Shown here piece after piece: positions 9,293 to 18,194 of a stretch of DNA of 64,000 bases. The notes beneath the pieces are model-generated. The model saw only the letters and a program-made list of their open reading frames with translations, was not told the origin of the DNA and did not search any database. The DNA lies in assembly GCA_963771845.1 (NCBI GenBank), contig CAVYVC010000011.1, forward strand, positions 1 through 64,000, written 5' to 3'. Source of the stretch: VAZQ01 sp963771845 (GTDB taxonomy: Bacteria; Pseudomonadota; Alphaproteobacteria; Rhizobiales; Xanthobacteraceae). Position numbers and translations under genes: made by a program. How positions within the stretch are numbered: position 1 is the stretch's first letter; every line of letters begins with the position of its first letter.

Positions 9293-10237
9293 TCACGCGA
9301 CCGCCGGGTAGCCCTCGATCCCGCGCACGATATCGATCGCGCGGCGCATCAACGTCATGGAGGCTTCGAGCGTGCGAAAGGCTGCATGCGAGGTAAGCGT
9401 CACATTCTCAAAGCCTGCGAGCGGATGATCGGGTTTGAGCGGCTCGGAATGAAAAACATCGAGGCCGGCGTGCCGGATGTGGCCGCGACCGAGCGCGTCC
9501 AGGAGAGCTGCTTCATCCACCAGCGCGGCGCGCGCCGTATTGACCAGGATGACGCCGGGCTTCATGCGTGCAAGTTGCTGCGCCCCCAGCATTCCGCGCG
9601 TTTCGTCCGTGAGCGCGAGATGAAGCGAGATAATGTCAGCGCGCGTCAACAAGTCGTCGAGATCAACGAGCGCCACGCCGGCATCCGCGCGCGCAGTGCG
9701 ATTCCAGGCAATCACTTCCATGCCGATGCCGCGCGCAATGCGCGCGACTTCCCCTCCGATGCCGCCGAGCCCGATCAGGCCGAGCGTCTTGCCCTTAAGC
9801 TGCATGCTTTCCAGCGGATCCCAGACACCGCGGCGCACCGCACGATCCATGCGCGCAAGCTCCCGGCAGCATGCGAATATCAGCGCAATCGTGTGCTCGG
9901 CGACGGCGGTATCGCCATAGCCCTTGATGGTGTGAACCCGAACACCAGCTGCAGTGAGCGCTGCAACGTCCATGTAGCTCGATGCGCCCGTACCGAGAAA
10001 CACAATGTGCTTGAGCCCTTGGCAGCGCGCAACGAACTCGGTCGGCATGTAGGAATGATCGTCGAGACAGATGCCATAGCCGGCGAGCAGACGCGGAAGA
10101 TCCGCAGATGAAAAGCTTTCACCATTGATATCGATCGGCGGGTCATCGCCCCGGCGCACGGCGTCGAATACCGGGGCGAGCTGTTTGTTGCAGTCAATGA
10201 AGATCGCCTTCACGGCCTTTGACCCTGACGCGTTCAA
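9293..10237 (-). CDS. D-isomer-specific 2-hydroxyacid dehydrogenase
   Basis: NAD(P)-dependent oxidoreductase interconverting 2-keto and D-2-hydroxy acids. The Rossmann fingerprint is GLIGLGGIGGEVARIARG near residue 150. The catalytic Arg is in LVNTARAALVDE, the Glu in DVFHSEPLKPDHPL and the His in LTSHAAF, so all three active-site residues are kept. About 314 residues from ATG 10237; GTG 10213 (VKAIFIDC) is a plausible alternative start. Divergent from the SDR-like gene with only about 40 bases between the starts, so the two may share a control region. Probably the first gene of the minus-strand catabolic operon. Confidence 0.9.
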   Translation of the reverse strand: MNASGSKAVKAIFIDCNKQLAPVFDAVRRGDDPPIDINGESFSSADLPRLLAGYGICLDDHSYMPTEFVARCQGLKHIVFLGTGASSYMDVAALTAAGVRVHTIKGYGDTAVAEHTIALIFACCRELARMDRAVRRGVWDPLESMQLKGKTLGLIGLGGIGGEVARIARGIGMEVIAWNRTARADAGVALVDLDDLLTRADIISLHLALTDETRGMLGAQQLARMKPGVILVNTARAALVDEAALLDALGRGHIRHAGLDVFHSEPLKPDHPLAGFENVTLTSHAAFRTLEASMTLMRRAIDIVRGIEGYPAVA

Positions 10238-10278
10238 GCCATAGTAGATTGTCCATCAGGCTAGCACGGAGAACATCG

Positions 10279-11064
10279 ATGGCGGGAGAATTCAACGGCA
10301 AGGTGGTCGTTATTTCAGGAGGCAGTCGCGGGATCGGGCGCGGCATCGGTCTTGCCTTCGCGCGCGAGGGCGCCCAAACCGTGCTTGCTTCGTCATCGCA
10401 GCATAATCTCGCCGAGGCGGCGAAAGCAGTTGCGGCGCAGGGGCTTGCGCCCTTGATCGTGGCCGGCGATCTGCGCACCCTTGCCGGCTGCGAGCAACTG
10501 TTCAAGCGTGTGCAGGAAAGGTTTCAGCGCTGCGATATTTTGATCAACAACGCCGGAGCGACGCGGGCCGGCAACTTTCTTGAGCTTCCCGATGAGACCT
10601 GGCTCGACGGGTTTGCGCTGAAATTCTTCGGGGCAGTGCGCCTTACACGTCTGTTCTGGCCCTTGCTCAAAGCCGTGGAGGGCCACGTCGTCAGCATCAT
10701 CGGCGGCGCCGCGCGCACCGTCGAACCTGAATTTCTGATCGGCGGATCGGTTAACGCCGCATGCGCGAATTTCTCCAAGGGGCTCTCCCGGCTGGGGATG
10801 CGCGACGGCGTTCATGTCAACGCGATCCATCCCGGCCAGACTGCTACCGAGCGCACCGACCAGCTCGTGACACAACGCGCGGCCGCGCTCGGCAAATCGG
10901 TGGAAGAGGTCCGCGCGGCCATGCTGGAAAAGAGCGGAATTCGTCGCTTGGGGACACCCGAAGATATCGCCGAGCTCACGCTGTTTCTGTGCTCGGAGCG
11001 CGCGCGTCATATCCAGGGCACCGCTATTGGCGTGGATGGCGGCTCCACGCCTGGGCTTTATTAA
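10279..11064 (+). CDS. SDR-fold protein lacking the Ser-Tyr-Lys catalytic triad
   Basis: Short-chain dehydrogenase/reductase fold with an intact cofactor loop (ISGGSRGIGRG) and NNAG motif (LINNAGATRAG). The start ATG 10279 follows CACGGAGAA; an earlier ATG at 10219 lacks support. Gap-free alignment of the region after strand beta-5 with a generic SDR puts Gly, Gly and Asn where the catalytic Ser, Tyr and Lys should be: IIGGAARTVEPEFLIGGSVN, with no YxxxK nearby. The C-terminus (SERARHIQGTAIGVDGG) is normal. It may bind NAD(P)H without classical chemistry, or use another mechanism. It diverges from the hydroxyacid dehydrogenase gene, so a role in the same pathway is plausible but unproven. Confidence 0.85.
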   Translation: MAGEFNGKVVVISGGSRGIGRGIGLAFAREGAQTVLASSSQHNLAEAAKAVAAQGLAPLIVAGDLRTLAGCEQLFKRVQERFQRCDILINNAGATRAGNFLELPDETWLDGFALKFFGAVRLTRLFWPLLKAVEGHVVSIIGGAARTVEPEFLIGGSVNAACANFSKGLSRLGMRDGVHVNAIHPGQTATERTDQLVTQRAAALGKSVEEVRAAMLEKSGIRRLGTPEDIAELTLFLCSERARHIQGTAIGVDGGSTPGLY

Positions 11065-11143
11065 TAGGCAGGAATAAAGACGGTCGACACGGGGTTAGCC
11101 CAAAGCCATCCGTGCGTTCGGCGCTAAAGTGGGAGGAAATGAG

Positions 11144-11770
11144 ATGACGATGACGATCCGGCGCCTCTATGGCGTCATCCTGTTCTGCGTGATGCTCGTG
11201 GCAACGGCGAGCTTTGCACAGCAACCGCCTTCGACGGTGCGCATTCGCGGCCAGATTGATCAGGTCGACGGCGACCTCTTGCAGATCAAGGCGCGCAGCG
11301 GCGAAGAGATGAAGGTCAAGCTCGTCGATCCCGCGCGCGTCATGGCGCTGGTGAAGGCCTCGCTCGCGGACATCAAGGTCGGGACATTTGTCGGGGTCAC
11401 CGCGATGCCGCAGGCCGACGGCACGCAAAAAGCCATCGCGATCCATATCTTCCATGAATCCCAGAAAGGCGTGGTACCGGAGCGATTCCTGCCCTGGGAT
11501 TTGCGACCAGGCAGCACCATGACGAATGCAATTGTGGAGACGAGCGTCACGGGAGTGGACGGGCAGACGCTCACTGTGAAGTACAAGGACGGCGAGAAGA
11601 AGGTGCTTGTTCCGCCCGACACGCCGATCGTGGCAGTGGCGCCGGGCAGCAAGGATGAGCTCAAGCCTGGAGTGGCGGCCATCGTCATGGCAGCAACCAA
11701 GCAGCCCGACGGATCTTTGACGACACCGGCGCTCTATGTGGGTCGCGGAGGCGTGATACCGCCGATGTGA
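11144..11770 (+). CDS. Exported hypothetical protein, small beta-rich repeats
   Basis: 208 residues. Start ATG 11144 follows GGGAGGAAATGAG; the GTG at 11129 would place this ribosome site inside the gene. A clear signal peptide (RRLYGVILFCVMLVATASFA, cleavage after FAQ) predicts a periplasmic protein. The mature part contains two similar beta-type units, VRIRGQIDQVDGDLLQIKAR and AIVETSVTGVDGQTLTVKYK, each followed by a VP/VD-P segment, resembling the DUF5666-like OB-type repeats of exported proteins (family name is my inference). No catalytic motif seen. Stands alone between the SDR gene and the converging dnaE2. Confidence 0.75.
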   Translation: MTMTIRRLYGVILFCVMLVATASFAQQPPSTVRIRGQIDQVDGDLLQIKARSGEEMKVKLVDPARVMALVKASLADIKVGTFVGVTAMPQADGTQKAIAIHIFHESQKGVVPERFLPWDLRPGSTMTNAIVETSVTGVDGQTLTVKYKDGEKKVLVPPDTPIVAVAPGSKDELKPGVAAIVMAATKQPDGSLTTPALYVGRGGVIPPM

Positions 11771-11868
11771 GGGCTCGGGATAGGCATCAATGCGATGAGA
11801 GCGCCGGACGGCATGTGCGAGGCCGCGCGCGTCACGGTCGGCCGCGATGGCCTGGTGCCATAGCCGTC

Positions 11869-14800
11869 CTAGCGGATCTTGCTTGCGCCGCGTCGGGTGG
11901 GAACGTGTGCCGAGCCGCGCGCGGAAATCTCAAAATCGCTCGCGAAAAAGTCAGGCAAGGCGGCGGGCGCACTAATGCGGGGCGGATTGCGGCGGCCACG
12001 CGCGCGGCTATCGATGTTCTCATCGTGCGGATGCTTGACCGCGTCCGCGCGTGCAAGCGACTGGACCGGCGAGGAATCTTCGGTCAGTCGAGCCAATAAT
12101 GGGGTGAGGTCCGCAAGCCGCGCCGCGACCAAATGGATCACGCCGGATTTCATGCTGGAGCGTACCGCTTACGGCGATATAGCGCGCGCCGAGGATGATG
12201 GCGCGAAAACGCTCGAAGATTTTCGGCCACACAATGATATTGGCGATGGCGGTCTCGTCCTCGATGGTCATGAAGATGACGCCGCTTGCCGTTCCCGGTC
12301 GCTGGCGAATGGTGACCAGGCCGGAGACGATGGCATGCTCACCCGATCGCTGCGTGCGCAGCGCTTCATTACGAATGATGCCGCGCGCCGTGAGATCGCC
12401 CCGCAGGAAGGATGCGGGATGTGCGCGCAACGACAGTTCAAGGAAACGGTAGTCGTTCACGACTTCCTCGCCAAATCCCATCAGCGGAAGCGTGACATTG
12501 GGCTCTGGGTTGGCAGTAGGGGGGTACATCGGCGACACGCGACAGGTCTGCTCCCTCCCCCGCTTGCGGGGGAGGGTTGGGGTGGGGGCAAATTGGCGAA
12601 ACGCATCGTGCATGCCCCCTCCCTGTCCCTCCCCCGCAAGCGGGGGAGGGAACCCCGCGGCGCTGTCCATGATACTAACGACCGGTTTGCTCGTGTTGTT
12701 TCGAAACAGCGGGAGATCGTCCTCTTTATCCCCGACACGGCCAAGCGCCTTGGCTTCCCACAACGCTTGCCGGCGCGTAAGACCGAGCGAACCGAACGCG
12801 TCGGCATCGGCAAGCCGTGCGATGATTCGCGGAGAAAGTCCGGTGCGGAGCCAGAGATTGCGCATCGAGGTATACCGCGCTTCTCGGGCAGCGCACTGGA
12901 CGTCCTGTGTCCGTCGCCGGGCAGCGGCTATCAATCTTGCATCCTGCTCGGACAAGCCCTTGATCTTGCGAAAGCCGAGACGCAGGGCATGGGTGCTGCA
13001 AATGTCGTTCGTCATCTCGCTGTGAAGCGCATGCACGCGCCCCGCCGGCGGCGAGTTCGGGCTCGAGCGTGGCGTCCCAATCCGAATGATTGACGTCGAC
13101 CGGACGCACTTCGATGCCATGCTCGCGCACGTCCCGCACGATCTGGGCCGGGGCGTAGAAGCCCATCGGTTGCGAGTTGAGCAAGGCTGCTGCAAATACA
13201 TCGGGATAACGGCACTTGAGCCAAGCCGAGGCATAGACCAGGAGCGCGAAGCTTGCAGCATGGCTTTCCGGAAATCCGTATTCACCGAAACCTTCAATCT
13301 GGCTAAAACAGCGCTCGGCAAAGTCGCGCGGATAATTTCGCGCCATCATTCCTTCGATCATCTTGGTCTTGAAGGTGCCGATGGTGCCGGTGCGTTTGAA
13401 AGTCGCCATGGCTCGGCGCAGTTTGTCGGCTTCGCCCGGAGTAAAACCGCCGGCGACAATCGCAATCTTCATCGCCTGTTCCTGGAACAAGGGCACGCCT
13501 AGCGTCTTGTCGAGCGCGGCTGCGAGCTCTTTTGAAGGATAGGAAACCGGCTCAAGCCCCTGCCGGCGGCGCAAATAGGGGTGCACCATGTCGCCTTGAA
13601 TGGGGCCGGGCCGCACGATCGCGACCTCGATCACAAGATCATAAAACTCCTTCGGCTTGAGTTGCGGCAGCATGGACATCTGCGCACGGCTCTCCACCTG
13701 GAAGACGCCAATCGAGTCGGCGCGCTGCAACATGCGATAGACGGCCGGATCTTCCTTGGGAACGGTCGCGAGGGTGAAAACCCCTGGTGCAGCAGAAGGG
13801 CTCTGCTCCCTCCCCCGCTTGCGGGGGAGGGTTGGGGTGGGGGCAAATTGGCAAGGTTTGTCGAGCATGCCCCCTCCCTGTCCCTCCCCCGCAAGCGGGG
13901 GAGGGAACGCTGTGACCCTATTCGTCGTAACCGCCCCAGATGCTTCTGCGCGAAAAGTAATTCCATAATGGTTTTCGGCGAGCTCGAACGCCTTGCGTAT
14001 GCAGGTGAGCATGCCGAGCCCAAGCACATCGACTTTCAGAATGCCGAGTGCGTCGAGATCGTCCTTGTCCCACTCGACGAAGGTGCGATCGGGCATCGCG
14101 CCGTTGCCGATGGGAACCACTTCGTCGAGCGGGCTGCGCGTAACGACAAAGCCGCCGACATGCTGGGAAAGATGGCGCGGGAACGATTGGATCTCGAGCG
14201 CAAGCGCTCGCATCTTTTGCACGCGCGAGCTCTGCAGGTCGATTCCCGCCCGTTCGAGATCGTTTGCGCGCACCGCGCCGCCGCCCATTCCCCAGATCGA
14301 AGAAGACAGCGCGCTGATGACGTCTTCCGAGAGCCCAAATGCCTTGCCCACTTCGCGAATGGCGGAGCGGCCGCGATAGGAGATGACGGTCGCAGCAATG
14401 CCGGTATGGTCGCGGCCATAGTGCTGATAAATGTGCTGGATCACCTCCTCGCGCCGTTCGTGCTCGAAATCGACATCAATGTCGGGAGGCTCGCCGCGGT
14501 CGGAGGAAATGAAACGTTCGAACAGAAGACGCCCATCGCGCGGATCAACGTCGGTGATGCGCAAACAATAGCAAACCGCCGAGTTCGCCGCCGAGCCGCG
14601 CCCCTGGCAAAGGATGTTCTGACTGCGCGCGTACTCGACAATGTGATGCACGGTCAGGAAATAAGGTGCGTAATTGAGCTTTCCGATCAGGGCGAGCTCA
14701 TGATCGAGTGTTTGACGGACATTGTCCGGAATGCCCGCGGGATAGCGGGCGGCGGCGCCTTCCCAGGCAAGATGGACGAGCGCCTCCTGGGGGCTCGTGA

Positions 14801-15767
14801 AACCCGCGCGCGTCTCATCGGGATATTCATAGTGCAGCTCATCGAGTGAGAAAGTCAGCGCCGCATGCAGTGCCAATGTTTCCTCGACGGCCTGCGGTGC
14901 GTCGTGAAACAAGCGCATCATTTCGACGGGGGGCTTGAGATAGCGCTCGGCATTGCCGGCAAGCCGGCGACCCGCCTCATCGATGGTGAGGTGCTCGCGA
15001 ACGCAGGTAAGCACGTCCTGCAATTCCCGCCGATCGGGATAGTGATAGAGCACGTCATTGACGGCAATCAGCGCGATATCGTTCCCGGCCGCAAGCGCCG
15101 CGCGCTGCGCCAACCGGGCGCGGTCATTGCCGCGATAGAGCATGGTTGCAGCCAATCGCACGCGTCCGCGAGCGGCAGCGCGCAAGCGGGAGAGAAAATG
15201 AGCGGTTCTCGCGCAAGCTTCCCTCGCATCCCGGTTCGCGATCAGCCGAAGCTTCGGCGTTGCGACTGGGGTCTTTGTTGGGTTGAGCGCGTCCTGCTGC
15301 TGGGGAGATGACGCAGGCGTGGGTGCAAGGCGGCCCGCTTGAGATTTTTTCGCCAAAACAGATGACGGGGATTCCCGCGTCGATGTCTCCATCACGACCA
15401 GCTCGAGACCTTCGTTATGTTCGAGCAGGTCGTCGAGATAAAGGATGCAATCGCCTTTTTGGGCGCGCAGGTTGCCGCGCGTGAGCAGGCGGCAGAGCCG
15501 TGCCCAGGCCGGACGATCGCGCGGATAGGCGAGAATGTCGGGCGTGCCGTCGGCAAAGACGAGGCGCGCGCCGGGATGATACGCGAGCGAAAGCTCCTTT
15601 TCTCGTTTGATCAGATGAGCACGGACCACCCCCGCAACCGAATTGCGATCAGAGAGCCCAATACCGTCAAGGCCGATATGGGCAGCCTGCAGCATCAGCT
15701 CCTCGGGATGGGAGGCGCCGCGCAGAAAGGAAAAATTGGAAGCGACCGCGAATTCGAAGTAACGCAT
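11869..15767 (-). CDS. dnaE2: Error-prone DNA polymerase DnaE2 (ImuC), two frameshifts and two inserted palindromic elements
   Basis: C-family polymerase of the SOS mutasome, which synthesises past DNA damage with ImuA and ImuB. The N-terminal PHP domain opens MRYFEFAVASNFSFLRGASH. Palm motifs include GRGSAANSAVCYCLRITDVD and PDIDVDFEHERR. The frame breaks twice: at CCCC 13040-13043 (GGGG coding, one extra base) before RVHALHSEMT, and at TTT 12148-12150 (AAA coding) before SGVIHLVAARLADL. Removing one base at each gives about 1,298 residues, versus roughly 1,080-1,180 usual. The excess is partly two 34-35-residue in-frame insertions encoded by palindromic repeats (12551-12652 and 13806-13908) and a Pro/Ser-rich stretch near residue 150. 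ATG 15767 overlaps the imuB stop. Confidence 0.9.
12551..12652. repeat. GC-rich palindromic element, copy 1 (inside dnaE2)
   Basis: Two arms, each an inverted repeat of the form CCCTCCCCCGC-TTGC/AAGC-GGGGGAGGG, at 12553-12576 and 12627-12650, are separated by a roughly 50-base spacer containing GGTTGGGGTGGGGGCAAATT. Read in the dnaE2 frame it encodes PPPLAGEGQGGGMHDAF and TPTLPRKRGREQ. It lies between the LPLFR segment and the LPLMGFGEEVV segment of the polymerase, a linker region. Almost identical to copy 2 except in the central spacer. Confidence 0.9.
13806..13908. repeat. GC-rich palindromic element, copy 2 (inside dnaE2)
   Basis: Same two-armed structure as the copy at 12551-12652, with only the middle of the spacer different (encoding GGMLDKPCQFAP). 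In the dnaE2 frame it adds about 35 residues between HYGITFRAEAS and the conserved LATVPKEDPAVYRML block. Neither copy introduces a stop or a frameshift. Related single-arm copies are at 45270 and 46586. Confidence 0.9.
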
Positions 15768-17368
15768 CACGCATAGAGTCCATGCAAAAACCAGCGCGGC
15801 ATCGCCAATGCCGCGTCACGATAAAGTCCGGCACGAAACAGCCAGAAGCGCAGTCCCGCTTTGTCTTGCACGCGGAAATAGTCGCGCACGGGGCCGCTCC
15901 CCTCTTCATTCCACCAGGGCGCTTCGATCCGTTCGGGGCCTTCGGCGGCAACCACTTCATGCCAGGCACGGCGCCAGCGAAAGCGCGCCGGCGGTCCCTC
16001 GGGGATAAGTGCGAGGAGATCGACAATCGGCTCGGGTTTGGCGAGCAGGCGCAGCGGCCGCGTGCTCAATCCGGCATCGGTGCGGAAACGGCGAAAGGCA
16101 TCCCAGCCCGATTCGATCGTTACCGTCATTTGCGCCGGCAATGCACTCGCGGCGAGTTCAGGAATATGACTGTCATGGGCAATCAAGCGCGTGACGCGGG
16201 CGCGTCCGAGCCTCGCGCTCAGATGATCAATGAGACGGTCGAGCTCAGCGCAATCCTCGGTTTGCCCGAGACCGATCTGCTCCTCGGGATGCGGCTCGGC
16301 GTGGGTCACCGACAATCGCGCGAGGTCGAACCCAAAGCCGGGATCCATCGCGTCGCCCAAGGCAGCAAGCCGCTCGACAAAAAGCGCGCGAATGGCCGCG
16401 GGATCACGAATGGGACGCGACGTGCCGGCTGTGACGCGCTTGACGACGCCATCGGTGCGAAAGAGAGCAAGCTCGAGATTTCGTGCGCCATCGCCGTGGG
16501 CAACGAGAGCGAGCTTCAATCGTGCGGCAAGGCGCTCGATTGTCACCAGCACGTCCTCTTCGCGCGCGATCGGCTCGTGAAAGCTTTTTTCCGCGATGTA
16601 AGGCGCAACCGGCAGACGCGGGCTCAGCGGTTCGTCTTCGCGGCCGATTGCGCGATCAAAGTTGCGCAGAAGATCGATGCCAAAACGCGCGGCGAGCGGT
16701 GCGCGCGGCAGATCAATGATGTCGCCAACGTGTTTCAATCCGAGCCGCGCCATTGCGGCGGCTGTCTGCTGCGGGAGCCGGAGCGCAGCAAGCGGCAATG
16801 GCGCGAGCAGATCGCGTTCGTCGCCGGGCGGTATGATGGCCACGGTGCTGAAATGCGCCGCGGCCCATGCCGCTGCGATGGTCGAAGCAATGGCGGCGCG
16901 CGCCGAGTAGCCGAAACGTGTCACTCGCGCGAGCAGGTCATGGCGAAGCCTTTGCTCGTTTCCGAAGAGATGCGTGCAGCCGCTGATGTCGAGCAGAATG
17001 CCGTCAGGGGGATCGAGCGCCACGAGGGGCGTGTAGCGCTGGCACCAGTCGGCAAGAGCATTGAGAAGGCGTGCATCGCCTGCTTGATCCTCGGGAACGG
17101 CGATAACAGCAGGATGCATGGCGCGCGCTTGGGCAAGCGCGAGACCCGTGCCCAACCCGAGCCTTGCCGCCGCGCAATCGACCGCAACCAGAAGGTCGAG
17201 ATTGCCGCGTTTGCCGAAGACAACGAATGGAGCGTCATCACGCTCATGCCGCTGTCGTGCGATGCGGTCGATCGAGAGCCGTTCCAACCACAGGTTGAGA
17301 ATTCTTTGCGAGCTCGAAACGCTGCTCCACACTGTTCCACTCCACGATCCATATTCCGGAATGACCAC
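15767..17368 (-). CDS. imuB: ImuB, Y-family polymerase-like mutasome subunit
   Basis: Catalytically inactive Y-family polymerase relative that links ImuA, DnaE2 and the beta clamp in SOS mutagenesis. About 533 residues from 17368; homologues begin near RILNLWLERLSIDRI, so GTG 17332 is an alternative start. Either way it overlaps the imuA 3' end by 90-125 bases. DinB-like features include LDISGCTHLFGNEQRL, where a polymerase would have its second acidic motif, and the helix-hairpin-helix-type GLKHVGDIIDLPRAPLAARF. The C-terminus ends DAALAMPRWFLHGLYA and its stop overlaps the dnaE2 start. Confidence 0.92.
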   Translation of the reverse strand: MVIPEYGSWSGTVWSSVSSSQRILNLWLERLSIDRIARQRHERDDAPFVVFGKRGNLDLLVAVDCAAARLGLGTGLALAQARAMHPAVIAVPEDQAGDARLLNALADWCQRYTPLVALDPPDGILLDISGCTHLFGNEQRLRHDLLARVTRFGYSARAAIASTIAAAWAAAHFSTVAIIPPGDERDLLAPLPLAALRLPQQTAAAMARLGLKHVGDIIDLPRAPLAARFGIDLLRNFDRAIGREDEPLSPRLPVAPYIAEKSFHEPIAREEDVLVTIERLAARLKLALVAHGDGARNLELALFRTDGVVKRVTAGTSRPIRDPAAIRALFVERLAALGDAMDPGFGFDLARLSVTHAEPHPEEQIGLGQTEDCAELDRLIDHLSARLGRARVTRLIAHDSHIPELAASALPAQMTVTIESGWDAFRRFRTDAGLSTRPLRLLAKPEPIVDLLALIPEGPPARFRWRRAWHEVVAAEGPERIEAPWWNEEGSGPVRDYFRVQDKAGLRFWLFRAGLYRDAALAMPRWFLHGLYA

Positions 17369-18092
17369 GACGGTTGCGAGTCAGATGCACTGTCCAGCGC
17401 GGCGGGCCGATGTCGTGGAATCTCGGCGATGGAAAATCAGACGGTGCCGCTGCAAGCATCCAGCGCGTTGCGCAGGCGGAGGGCTCGTCGTCCGGCAGCG
17501 TGCGCAGCAGAAACCCCAGCGTGTTTCCAGCCGCCGCTGCGAGCGAAAGACGGCGCGTGGTCACATGCTCAATGCCGCGCGCGCGAATCTCGCCGATCAC
17601 CACGCCGAGCGCGCGACAGCGCAGCGCTTCTTCCATGGCCCAGAGCACATCGCGCGCGCGGGAAGCCGAAACCGTGATCAGGTGTTCAGGAGCAATGCCG
17701 GCTTGGTCGAGTCCCGGTCCGTAAAGCTGCCCGTTTTCGGCAAGCGAGAGATCTTCCGCAATCCAAAGCACGGTTTGCGGGAGGGGTGAAATCTGCGTCC
17801 GCGAACCACTGCAACCTGGTCGAGACTTCCTCCCGTTGCGCACGGCCAATGCCAGTGCAAAACCCGTTGCAACCGCGGTCTCACTCTCGCGCGTGGCGGC
17901 GATTTCATGCAGTGCGCCGCAAGCAAGTCCCCCGCCAAGCGCGCTATCGATGACCGCAATGCCAATCGCCAGGGGAGGATTGCTTGAACTGACAAGCCCA
18001 GTGGCCCGCTCGGCCGACAAAAGCTCTTGTCGCAATCGATCAAGAAGGCGCGGCTGATCGACAGGAGAGGGGGGCTCTGGTCGCAATGCCAT
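17244..18092 (-). CDS. imuA: ImuA, RecA/SulA-like mutasome protein
   Basis: 282-residue protein at the head of the imuA-imuB-dnaE2 operon. It has the ImuA opening (VIDSALGGGLACGALHEI near residue 48), a RecA-like core (TVLWIAEDLSLAENGQLYGP) and the family C-terminal block PRWTVHLTRNRRGHSGIW. ImuA is needed with ImuB for DnaE2-dependent mutagenesis. A LexA operator lies 20 bases upstream of the ATG. No good Shine-Dalgarno is visible before ATG 18092, so the exact start is less certain than the gene. Confidence 0.9.
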   Translation of the reverse strand: MALRPEPPSPVDQPRLLDRLRQELLSAERATGLVSSSNPPLAIGIAVIDSALGGGLACGALHEIAATRESETAVATGFALALAVRNGRKSRPGCSGSRTQISPLPQTVLWIAEDLSLAENGQLYGPGLDQAGIAPEHLITVSASRARDVLWAMEEALRCRALGVVIGEIRARGIEHVTTRRLSLAAAAGNTLGFLLRTLPDDEPSACATRWMLAAAPSDFPSPRFHDIGPPRWTVHLTRNRRGHSGIWIVEWNSVEQRFELAKNSQPVVGTALDRPHRTTAA

Positions 18093-18112
18093 AGGGAAGA
18101 CCGAGGCTTCTT

Positions 18113-18127
18113 GTTCATGATTTGTTC
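18113..18127 (-). promoter_or_regulatory. LexA (SOS) box of the alphaproteobacterial type
   Basis: Perfect GTTC-N7-GTTC direct repeat (GAACAAATCATGAAC on the coding strand), centred about 28 bases before the imuA ATG. This is the established LexA operator form in Alphaproteobacteria and predicts DNA-damage induction of imuA-imuB-dnaE2. Confidence 0.85.
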
Positions 18128-18194
18128 CTAAAGATTCCCGGGCTCCGTTCCAGAGTCAAGTTGAATCTTAAAATATTGAAAAGATGAGGTTTTT

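Noticed and set aside
13581..17677. Long plus-strand frames (422 and 631 codons) opposite dnaE2 and imuB
   Set aside because: Shadows of the mutasome genes on the other strand; no ribosome sites and no recognisable domains.
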